From an uncultured Bacilli bacterium (GTDB lineage: Bacteria; Bacillota_I; Bacilli_A; RF39; UBA660), in assembly GCA_948760655.1 (NCBI GenBank), contig CAQBKK010000033.1, positions 1 through 11,558 of the forward strand: a DNA stretch of 11,558 bases. The letters are read 5' to 3'. Both the position numbers and the translations under genes were made by a program. Below, one piece after another: positions 1-5,075 of this stretch (its first letter is position 1; each line of letters begins with the position of its first letter). A model generated the notes under the pieces. It was not told where the DNA came from. It saw only the letters and a program-made list of their open reading frames with translations, and ran no database searches.

Positions 1-165
1 AGTATTAAACTATTTTAGGATATAAATGGGAATAATTTACATTTAAAGATTTAATAGTTAAAGAGCTATTTTAAATAATATATGAACGGGATGTAAAATA
101 TCCTTTTTTATAACAAAGGTTCTTTTTTATTTAAAACTCTTCTATCAGGATACAAAAATGGAAAT
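1..165. other. AT-rich non-coding edge region
   Basis: I see no reading frame with recognisable protein similarity here. The stretch lies downstream of the methyltransferase remnant, which is on the - strand. It contains short inverted repeats (AGGATAT at 17-23 with ATATCCT at 98-104, and TTACAT at 37-42 with ATGTAA at 91-96) followed by six Ts (104-109). The arms are far apart and unevenly spaced, so I do not call a terminator or an RNA. It may be the 3' flank of a gene outside the window. Confidence 0.4.
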
Positions 166-201
166 AAAAAGAAGATATTTTTTTAAATTAATCTTCTTTT
201 T
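166..201 (-). terminator. Possible terminator of the methyltransferase remnant
   Basis: AAAAAGAAGAT (166-176) and ATCTTCTTTTT (191-201) form a perfect 11-bp inverted repeat around a 14-base AT loop. Read on the - strand, the hairpin includes the stop codon of the methyltransferase remnant (188-190) and ends in a T-rich tail. The stem is almost entirely A:T, so it would be weak. The call rests on position and symmetry only. Confidence 0.4.
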
Positions 202-587
202 CTATTATTTTTTTAAGTTCAATTCCAACTTTTTCAACGATTCCAACAACTAATGCATTTCCCATCATAAAATATCTTCGTTTATCTGTCACACTAGTAT
301 TGGTCCAATTGTCTGGGAATCCATTTCTTCTTTCACACTCAATAGGTGTTAAAAGTCTTAATTTTTTTGTTTTATAATCTTCAATAACGCTTTCTGACAT
401 AAGCATAGATCCTTCTGAATACATGTAAGTATCCCCATTTGTTTTTTTTCTAGGTATTCGTTTACTTCCCTTTAGATATTTAAATTTTTCCAATTTTTCA
501 TCAGATAGAAAATATTTTTCATTTACTTCTTTTTTTCTCTAACTTTCTTTAGAGGATATATTTCATCACAATTAGGTTCCATCTTAG
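188..587 (-). pseudogene. C-terminal remnant of a DNA (cytosine-5) methyltransferase
   Basis: The intact reading frame (493 down to 188) encodes the last part of a C5-cytosine methyltransferase. Visible are conserved motif IX (RLLTPIECERRNGFPDNW) and motif X (MMGNALVVGIVEKVG), preceded by family-typical KYLKGSKRIPR and YSEG. Motifs I to VIII, including the catalytic PC dipeptide and the SAM-binding FxGxG, are absent. Upstream of 493 the frame continues as EVNEKYFLSDEKLEKF, typical of the family, but is cut by a frameshift in an A run (about 530-540 on the + strand). Before that, weaker similarity continues in another frame to about 590. The region between YSEGSM and VIEDYKT is shorter than in normal family members, suggesting an internal deletion. 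Such an enzyme would methylate the host DNA to protect it from its partner nuclease, whose remnant lies back to back at 600-979. The fragment cannot be active. The family call is firm; the exact 5' limit is not. Confidence 0.85.
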
Positions 588-599
588 CAGTATATATTT

Positions 600-979
600 T
601 ACCAATTAGAAACTACAAAATATATGTTTTTTATATTTAAACATAATAATAATGAGTATATATTTAAAGGAATTAAGTTATGGAATATGCCAGAATTAGT
701 TATTGAATCAAAAGTTAAAAGTATGTATGAGATTACTCAAAAGGTCATCCGAGATGGTAATATAGTAAATCATATAGACGAAAGAGGAAGGAGAATAACT
801 AATTTCCCTGAATAAGTGATAATGGAGTATGCCATGTAAGACCACATGGTAGGGATTCTTATGATGCCCTATCTTTGCCTGTAGTTGACAAAGTTACTGG
901 AGCAAGTGAATTTACAAAACACTGTTTTTGAATTAATAATAATTATCTAAAAGAAGTAATTAAAGATATAATTGAATAA
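600..979 (+). pseudogene. C-terminal remnant of a Sau3AI/MutH-family restriction endonuclease
   Basis: Two adjacent frames together give the C-terminal domain of the Sau3AI/MutH-like nuclease family. The first frame (to 815) has TKYMFFIFK, IKLWNMPE, then YEITQKVIRDG and RRITNFPE. The second (about 816-928) has SDNGVCHVRPHGRDSYD, LPVVDKVTG and FTKHCF. Loss of one A near 812-815 separates them. After HCF, a TGA (929-931) stands where the family has Trp of the FWLN motif, and the same frame then continues as INNNYLKEVIKDIIE to a TAA at 977-979. The N-terminal part with the catalytic D-ExK residues is missing, so the product would be inactive. Sau3AI-family enzymes cut at GATC and pair with C5 methyltransferases, which fits the neighbour at 188-587. 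GATC specificity is inference. I recognise the family from motifs recalled from memory, without an alignment. Confidence 0.78.
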
Positions 980-1061
980 TTGTATAAAAGAAAGCATACA
1001 TGAAATAAAATATAATTTGGTTTAATGAATAAATATAATCACTAGAAAATCCTACAATTTC

Positions 1062-1091
1062 TTGACTTTTTTTATGCACTCATACTATAAT
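1062..1091 (+). promoter_or_regulatory. Sigma-A promoter of rpmH
   Basis: TTGACT (1062-1067) and TATAAT (1086-1091) are separated by 18 bases and match the sigma-A consensus at 5/6 and 6/6. Transcription would start near 1098, about 25 bases upstream of the rpmH ATG. It is the best-matching promoter in the window and probably drives rpmH, rnpA, yidC and khpB. Confidence 0.85.
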
Positions 1092-1123
1092 AAAGAGACT
1101 TTAAATTTAAGGAGGAAGAAAAA

Positions 1124-1249
1124 ATGTTTAGTACATATTCACCAAACAAACGAAAAAAAGCTAAAAAACACGGTTTTTTTGCACGTAAAGAAACAAAGAT
1201 ATTAAAAAATAGAAGAAAAAAAGGCCGTAAGAATTTAATTACAAAATAA
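1124..1249 (+). CDS. rpmH: Large ribosomal subunit protein bL34, short form
   Basis: This gene encodes a 41-residue, very basic protein that starts MFSTYSPNKRKKAKKHGFF and ends NRRKKGRKNLITK. It is bL34 of the 50S subunit, recognised from the TYxPxKRKxxxxHGF block and the RRxKGRKxL tail. The start is set by AAGGAGG (1109-1115), 8 bases before ATG. Typical bL34 is about 44-47 residues and reads TKNGRKVL between the two blocks. Here the text is TKILKNRR, so about four residues (NGRK) are missing while both flanks are kept in frame. The N-terminus also lacks the usual MKRT. As the lone bL34 next to rnpA, in the conserved order, it is probably functional. It sits directly under a strong promoter and is followed by a hairpin before rnpA. 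Confidence 0.95.
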   Translation: MFSTYSPNKRKKAKKHGFFARKETKILKNRRKKGRKNLITK

Positions 1250-1269
1250 ACCACAATGGTGGTTTTTTT
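1248..1269 (+). terminator. Hairpin with T tract between rpmH and rnpA
   Basis: AAACCAC (1248-1254), loop AATG and GTGGTTT (1259-1265) form a 7-bp stem running into seven Ts (1263-1269). It begins within the rpmH stop codon and ends 14 bases before the rnpA ribosome binding site. I see no good promoter between it and rnpA, so it probably acts as a partial terminator. That would let far more bL34 mRNA than rnpA/yidC mRNA be made. Confidence 0.75.
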
Positions 1270-1282
1270 GCTATTTTTAATT

Positions 1283-1290
1283 AGGAGGTG
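1283..1290 (+). promoter_or_regulatory. Strong ribosome binding site setting the rnpA TTG start
   Basis: AGGAGGTG is nearly full complementarity to the 16S rRNA 3' end and lies 7 bases before TTG (1298-1300). The next possible start downstream, an ATG at 1308-1310, is in another frame. The site therefore supports TTG as the start. Confidence 0.8.
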
Positions 1291-1297
1291 AATAACT

Positions 1298-1624
1298 TTG
1301 AAAAAAAATGAGGTAGTAAAAAAAGAACAAGACTTCAATAGAATAATAAAATATTCTCCATTTATAAAAAATAAATGTTTTGTTATATATATAAGGAAAA
1401 AAAAAGTTGAAAATCCCTGTTTTGGATTAGCCATTAGTAAAAAGACAGGAAATGCTGTTTGCAGAAACAAACTAAAAAGACAAGTTCGAGCAATGATTGA
1501 CGAAGTAAAAGAAATCTTTCCAAAAGAACGAGATTATATTATAATGATAAAAAGAAGTTGTGTAGAAAGTTCTTTTCAAGAAATGAAAAGTAACTTAATA
1601 GAATTAATAAAGGAGATAAAATGA
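1298..1624 (+). CDS. rnpA: Ribonuclease P protein component
   Basis: The 108-residue protein is the basic partner of the RNase P RNA, which removes 5' leaders from tRNA precursors. The signature RNKLKRQVR (residues 56-64) matches the RNxxKRxxR motif of the family, preceded by FGLAISKKTGNAV. The N-terminal part has the KxxDFxxI pattern (residues 9-16) that binds the leader. The length is normal (about 110-120). Translation starts at TTG, supported by an unusually strong upstream AGGAGGTG. The TGA stop overlaps the yidC start as ATGA, indicating translational coupling. It follows rpmH in the classical pairing of these two genes. Confidence 0.96.
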   Translation: MKKNEVVKKEQDFNRIIKYSPFIKNKCFVIYIRKKKVENPCFGLAISKKTGNAVCRNKLKRQVRAMIDEVKEIFPKERDYIIMIKRSCVESSFQEMKSNLIELIKEIK

Positions 1625-2562
1625 AACAAAAAAAAATAGGAATATTGTTGTTAGCGGTTTTATTATTTACAACAGGATGTGGAAATTCAGCTTATTTAAA
1701 AGAAGACAAAACAATTGTAACGTATGAACGTACAGGGCAAAGTTTACAAAACAATATTTTATGTAAACCAAAAGGTCAAGAATTATACGAATTGTATGAA
1801 AAATATAATGATCAACTAAAAACAAAACTAGAAGAACTTCCAACTTGTGAAGAATTTAAACCAGGAGATATAAAATACAAGAGTTTATGGGAATCTATAT
1901 TTGTAAAACCTTTAGCATGGATTATCTTGAAATTAGGAGCTTTAATTAAAAATTATGGAATTTCAGTAATGCTAATTGGACTAGCTATTCGTCTTATATT
2001 ACTTCCATTTTCTAAAAAAAGTATGGATCAATCTGAAAATATGAAAAAAGCAACACCAGAAATTAAAAAAATAGAAAAAAAATATGCAGGACGGACAGAT
2101 TCAGATGCTATGATGATGAAAAGCCAAGAAACAATGTTAATTTATAAAAAATATAAAATTAATCCTGTAGCAGGATGCTTAATGGCATTTATTCAACTTC
2201 CACTATTCTTTGCTTTCTTACAAGCAATTAATCGGGTACCAGCTATCTTTGAAGATAATTTGTTAGGTATGAATTTGGGTATGACTCCATGGATAGGAAT
2301 TCGAGAAGGTAAATATTTATATATTGTTTTAATTATTTTAATTATTCTAACCACATATTTATCATTTAAAAACTCTATGAATACAAATACTGGAAATAGT
2401 GAAATGGAACGTCAAATGCAATTTACTTTAAAATTTATGATTGTATTTATATCCATAGCATCCTTTAGTTTGCCAACGGCAATTGCATTATATTGGATAG
2501 TAACCAATGGATTTATTGTTCTTCAAAATTTCTTATTTAAAAAAATAAATGCTCATAAGTAG
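1621..2562 (+). CDS. yidC: Membrane protein insertase YidC/SpoIIIJ (lipoprotein type)
   Basis: This 313-residue insertase of the YidC/Oxa1/Alb3 family places and folds proteins in the cytoplasmic membrane, alone or with SecYEG. Residues 1-20 are a lipoprotein signal (basic start, hydrophobic core, TTG before Cys20), as in Gram-positive YidC. The insertase domain runs from about 89 to 309. It has transmembrane segments near 112-130, 183-205, 232-250 and 272-302. Arg124 in IRLILLPFS matches the conserved groove arginine, and the charged coiled-coil loop (131-180) is cytoplasmic. The exposed part between Cys20 and the first membrane helix is long and has two cysteines (48 and 76). AAGGAG (1611-1616) precedes the ATG. 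It overlaps rnpA by 4 bases and lies 17 bases before khpB, its usual RNA-binding neighbour. Confidence 0.96.
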   Translation: MKQKKIGILLLAVLLFTTGCGNSAYLKEDKTIVTYERTGQSLQNNILCKPKGQELYELYEKYNDQLKTKLEELPTCEEFKPGDIKYKSLWESIFVKPLAWIILKLGALIKNYGISVMLIGLAIRLILLPFSKKSMDQSENMKKATPEIKKIEKKYAGRTDSDAMMMKSQETMLIYKKYKINPVAGCLMAFIQLPLFFAFLQAINRVPAIFEDNLLGMNLGMTPWIGIREGKYLYIVLIILIILTTYLSFKNSMNTNTGNSEMERQMQFTLKFMIVFISIASFSLPTAIALYWIVTNGFIVLQNFLFKKINAHK

Positions 2563-2579
2563 AAAAGAGGAAAGTAGTA

Positions 2580-3194
2580 ATGAAAGAAGTAGTCGAATAT
2601 GCAAAAACCAAAGAAGAAGCAATCAAAAAAGCTACAACAAATTTAAATGCAGCTGAAGCGGAAATTGTCTATTCTATCGAAGAAGAAAAAAAAGGTGGTT
2701 TATTTAAAACAACAACTTATAAAATTAAAGCAATAACTTTAGTTGATTTAACGGAAAATATAAAAGAATATTTAAAAGACATTATTCTTAATTTAGGAAT
2801 TAATGTCAATTTTGAATCTACCATACGTGATAGAAAAATAAATATAGGGATGTATTCAGAAAATTCGTCTATATTAATAGGTAAAAATGGACAGACATTA
2901 AAAGCTTTAGAAATTTTAACTAAACAAAAAATATTAAGTGATTATAACTATCATATTTCTATAAACATCGATGTCGAAAACTACAAAGAAAAAAGAATCA
3001 AAAATCTTGAATTTTTAGCAAAAAAGACTGCTCGTGAAGTAAAAAGTACAAAAGTAGAAGCAACACTTGAAAATATGAATTCATTTGAAAGAAGAATTGT
3101 TCATAATGTTTTAACAGATTTTAAAGGAGTTACAACAATAAGTGAAGGAGAAGAACCAAATCGTCATGTAATTATAAAACCTACAGATAATTAA
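2580..3194 (+). CDS. khpB: RNA-binding protein KhpB/Jag
   Basis: The 204-residue protein has the three-part layout of Jag (also called KhpB or EloR). A Jag_N domain covers about residues 1-52 (charged, with KKGGLF near 38-42). A KH domain follows at about 75-150, with the GKNG loop at 101-104. An R3H domain covers about 150-204, with FERRIVH (169-175) giving Arg-x3-His and GEEPNRHVII near the end. In streptococci and relatives KhpB works with KhpA on mRNAs linked to cell elongation and division. A similar role here is inference. Jag_N usually reads KKGFLG; GGLF departs from that slightly. AGAGG lies 9 bases upstream of ATG. The gene directly follows yidC, its usual place, and ends in a hairpin. 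Confidence 0.94.
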   Translation: MKEVVEYAKTKEEAIKKATTNLNAAEAEIVYSIEEEKKGGLFKTTTYKIKAITLVDLTENIKEYLKDIILNLGINVNFESTIRDRKINIGMYSENSSILIGKNGQTLKALEILTKQKILSDYNYHISINIDVENYKEKRIKNLEFLAKKTAREVKSTKVEATLENMNSFERRIVHNVLTDFKGVTTISEGEEPNRHVIIKPTDN

Positions 3195-3206
3195 ACTGTA
3201 GGTTTT
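3176..3206 (+). terminator. Hairpin terminator at the end of khpB
   Basis: AAAACCTACAG (3176-3186) and CTGTAGGTTTT (3196-3206) form a perfect 11-bp stem around a 9-base loop that contains the khpB stop codon. Only four Ts follow the GC part before the sequence turns to AAAA, so termination may be partial. It probably ends the rpmH-to-khpB transcript. Confidence 0.65.
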
Positions 3207-3212
3207 AAAAAC

Positions 3213-3230
3213 TTATCCACATTATTCACA
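3213..3230 (+). promoter_or_regulatory. Two abutting DnaA boxes
   Basis: TTATCCACA (3213-3221) is the perfect consensus DnaA box. TTATTCACA (3222-3230) follows with no gap in the same orientation and also fits TTATNCACA. They lie in the khpB-to-small-gene intergenic region, which is very AT-rich. The only other match I noticed in the window is a single TTATTCACA inside mnmG (6159-6167), which is about what chance predicts. DnaA binding here could regulate transcription or form part of an origin region; the sequence does not decide which. Confidence 0.65.
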
Positions 3231-3241
3231 ATAAGTATGAT
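3213..3241 (+). promoter_or_regulatory. Weak candidate promoter of the small membrane gene
   Basis: TATGAT (3236-3241) is a 5/6 match to a -10 box. The hexamer 17 bases upstream, TTATCC (3213-3218), is a poor -35 and lies inside the first DnaA box. Transcription would start near 3248, upstream of AAGGAAG (3255-3261). The gene follows a terminator and so should need its own promoter, but the -35 match is weak. Confidence 0.4.
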
Positions 3242-3254
3242 AAAATAAAAAAGT

Positions 3255-3261
3255 AAGGAAG
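3255..3261 (+). promoter_or_regulatory. Ribosome binding site setting the start at 3270
   Basis: AAGGAAG lies 8 bases before ATG (3270-3272). An in-frame GTG at 3261 overlaps the site itself and cannot use it. The shorter protein starting MKKIIAG is therefore preferred. Confidence 0.75.
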
Positions 3262-3269
3262 TGTATACT

Positions 3270-3503
3270 ATGAAAAAAATAATAGCAGGTGTTATTATAT
3301 TCTTAATTTCTTTAGGAATCACTTTTGCAACATTTGAAACTTTTAGTTGGTATCATATTGGTGATGTTCCAACAGAAGTTGTACTATTTCGTTTAGTAGG
3401 TTTCTTTATTATTGTAAATGTAATATTAACAGTAGTGTTCATTGTTTTAATAAAATCTAAAACAAAAAAAGAAGACAAAAAAATGAACTCCTTTAAAATA
3501 TAG
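3270..3503 (+). CDS. Small two-helix membrane protein of unknown function
   Basis: I do not recognise this 77-residue protein. It has two hydrophobic segments, at about residues 4-22 and 38-62. A short polar loop with acidic and aromatic residues (ETFSWYHIGD) joins them, and the tail after residue 62 is lysine-rich. By the positive-inside rule both ends should be cytoplasmic with the loop outside. It has no cysteines and no lipobox. It stands alone between the khpB hairpin and its own terminator (3506-3533), with tandem DnaA boxes just upstream. This spot normally has no gene between khpB and mnmE. Base composition and ribosome binding site resemble the neighbours, so recent transfer is not indicated. 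The coding call rests on the good binding site, the membrane pattern and the terminator. Confidence 0.8.
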   Translation: MKKIIAGVIIFLISLGITFATFETFSWYHIGDVPTEVVLFRLVGFFIIVNVILTVVFIVLIKSKTKKEDKKMNSFKI

Positions 3504-3505
3504 GA

Positions 3506-3533
3506 ATAGATTTTCTGCAAGTCTATCTTTTTT
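3506..3533 (+). terminator. Rho-independent terminator after the small membrane gene
   Basis: ATAGATTT (3506-3513), loop TCTGC and AAGTCTAT (3519-3526) form an 8-bp stem with one G-T pair. After one C, six Ts follow (3528-3533). It lies 2 bases past the stop codon and just before the mnmE promoter, so it separates the two transcription units. Confidence 0.75.
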
Positions 3534-3535
3534 CA

Positions 3536-3544
3536 TGATATAAT
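3536..3544 (+). promoter_or_regulatory. Extended -10 promoter of mnmE
   Basis: TGATATAAT contains a perfect TATAAT (3539-3544) with the TG of an extended -10 element one base upstream. The expected -35 position (near 3516-3521) lies within the preceding terminator and does not match TTGACA, as is common for extended -10 promoters. Transcription would start near 3551, shortly before AAGGAAG (3554-3560). Confidence 0.7.
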
Positions 3545-3567
3545 ACCAACCACAAGGAAGTGATACT

Positions 3568-4926
3568 ATGGAAGATACGATAGTAGCAATAGGAACCGCT
3601 CTTGGAACAGGAGCAATTTCCATCATCCGTTTAAGTGGCGAAAAAGCACTACAAATTGCCAATAAAGTATTTAAAGGAAATAACCTAGAAAAGGCAAAAA
3701 GTCATACCATTCACTATGGATTTATAAAAGACAAAGAAGAACAAATAGATGAAGTATTAGTAATGGTCATGCTTTCTCCAAAAACCTATACAATGGAAGA
3801 CACTGTAGAAATTAATTGCCACGGAGGTATTTCTACCACAAATCGCATTTTAGAATTACTAATAAAAAATGGTGCACGTTTAGCAGAACCAGGAGAATTT
3901 ACCAAAAGAGCATTCTTAAACGGAAGAATTGATCTTTTAGAAGCAGAATCCGTAAGTGATCTTATAGCATCAAAAAGTGATCGACAAAGAAGTCTAGCTC
4001 TTAACGGTGTAAATGGTCGTATCTCTGAAATAGTTAGAAACTTAAAAGATAAAATCTTGAATATAATTGCCAACATAGAAGTAAATATTGATTATCCAGA
4101 ATATGAAGATGCCATTGAAGTCACACCGGCATACTTAAAAGAACACTTAAAGGCCATTGAAAGTGAACTAGAACTTCTTGTCTCTAACGCCGAAATAGGA
4201 AAAATGATAAAATCAGGGATAGATATTGCTCTAATAGGTAGACCAAACGTTGGAAAAAGTAGTATTTTAAATGCTTTATTAAATGAAGACAAAGCGATAG
4301 TAACAGATATATCAGGTACAACTAGAGACATAATAGAAGCCAAAATGAATTTAAATGGAATAGAAATCAATTTAATCGATACAGCTGGAATACGAGAAAC
4401 AGAAGATATAGTAGAAAAAATAGGAGTAGACAAAAGTAAACAAGTCATAGAAAATGCCGATTTAGTAATATTAGTATTAAATGGAAACGAAGAATTAACA
4501 AAAGAAGACCAAGAATTATTAGACAAAATAAAAAACAAATCTCATATTATTTTCATAAACAAAACAGACTTAGAACAAAAATTATGTTTAGAAGACAAAG
4601 AAAATACGATATATGGAAATACCAAAGATTTAAATGGATTAGAATCATTAAAAGAAAAAATAATCGAAATGTTTAATCTTGATAAAATAACGGAAAAAGA
4701 CTTAACTTATTTATCAAATGCAAGACAGATAGCACTTGTTACATCAGCTTTAGAAAGTATCAAGCAAGTTTTATTAGATGTGAATAGCGGTGATAGCGGT
4801 ATACCAGTGGATATGTTAGAAATTCATTTACGTGATGCTTTTGATAATCTTGGCATCTTAATTGGAGAAAAATACGAAGACGAACTGATAGATAAGCTAT
4901 TTAAAAATTTTTGTTTGGGAAAATAA
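3568..4926 (+). CDS. mnmE: tRNA uridine-5-carboxymethylaminomethyl modification GTPase MnmE
   Basis: This 452-residue GTPase works with MnmG to add the cmnm5 group to the wobble uridine (U34) of certain tRNAs in the cytoplasm. The N-terminal tetrahydrofolate-binding domain (about 1-120) starts IVAIGTALGTGAISIIRLSG and contains NCHGG and the EPGEFTKRAFLNGR block. A helical domain encloses the G domain at about 217-375. Its motifs are G1 GRPNVGKS (224-231), G2 in DISGTTRD (247-254), G3 DTAG (271-274) and G4 NKTD (331-334). The end, FCLGK, keeps the family's C-terminal catalytic cysteine (Cys449). Length is normal. AAGGAAG lies 7 bases before ATG, and an extended -10 promoter is just upstream. 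mnmG follows after 149 bases. Confidence 0.98.
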   Translation: MEDTIVAIGTALGTGAISIIRLSGEKALQIANKVFKGNNLEKAKSHTIHYGFIKDKEEQIDEVLVMVMLSPKTYTMEDTVEINCHGGISTTNRILELLIKNGARLAEPGEFTKRAFLNGRIDLLEAESVSDLIASKSDRQRSLALNGVNGRISEIVRNLKDKILNIIANIEVNIDYPEYEDAIEVTPAYLKEHLKAIESELELLVSNAEIGKMIKSGIDIALIGRPNVGKSSILNALLNEDKAIVTDISGTTRDIIEAKMNLNGIEINLIDTAGIRETEDIVEKIGVDKSKQVIENADLVILVLNGNEELTKEDQELLDKIKNKSHIIFINKTDLEQKLCLEDKENTIYGNTKDLNGLESLKEKIIEMFNLDKITEKDLTYLSNARQIALVTSALESIKQVLLDVNSGDSGIPVDMLEIHLRDAFDNLGILIGEKYEDELIDKLFKNFCLGK

Positions 4927-5055
4927 AGAGAAGGAACACATCATATAGAACAAGAAAATTTCGTTTTACTAAGCGATACCGAAAAATATAATTTTCCGAG
5001 AAATAATCTTTCAAAAGAAAGAAGAATTTTTAGAAATATTAATATTAATTTATGA
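4927..5055 (+). other. Open frame without start codon between mnmE and mnmG
   Basis: After the mnmE stop, the same frame stays open for 42 codons to a TGA at 5053-5055. It reads in part IEQENFVLLSDTEKYNF. No ATG, GTG or TTG opens it. However, AAGGAA (4931-4936) lies 8 bases before an ATA codon (4945-4947), exactly where an ATG would be expected. It could be a small gene that lost its start, a decayed remnant or chance; I do not recognise the sequence. I see no clear terminator or promoter in this interval, so mnmG is probably co-transcribed with mnmE. Confidence 0.3.
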
Positions 5056-5060
5056 TGAAT

Positions 5061-5070
5061 AGGAAGTGAT
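5061..5070 (+). promoter_or_regulatory. Ribosome binding site setting the mnmG TTG start
   Basis: AGGAAGTGAT stands 5 bases before TTG (5076-5078). An in-frame TGA lies two codons upstream of that TTG, so no earlier start is possible. The next in-frame ATG would remove the FAD-binding GGGHAG. The TTG start is therefore well supported. Confidence 0.8.
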
Positions 5071-5075
5071 GCAAA

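Noticed and set aside
17..109. Spaced inverted repeats ending in six Ts, possibly a structured RNA or terminator
   Set aside because: The arms are 6-7 bp, far apart and separated by very unequal internal loops, in sequence so AT-rich that such matches are common.
929..931. TGA at a conserved Trp position in the nuclease remnant, suggesting genetic code 4 (TGA as Trp)
   Set aside because: Conserved tryptophans in YidC, MnmG and the penicillin-binding protein, and others in both remnants, are TGG. rnpA and the penicillin-binding protein end at TGA exactly where the families end. The same remnant also has a frameshift, so a nonsense mutation is simpler.
188..979. Depletion of GATC sites as a footprint of the former Sau3AI-like nuclease
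   Set aside because: At least eleven GATC sites can be found across the window, so no avoidance is apparent.
1072..1470. 132-codon open frame on the - strand across rpmH and rnpA
   Set aside because: It is antisense to two well-supported genes and has a Phe/Leu-rich composition expected from the complement of Lys-rich coding sequence. It has no binding site.
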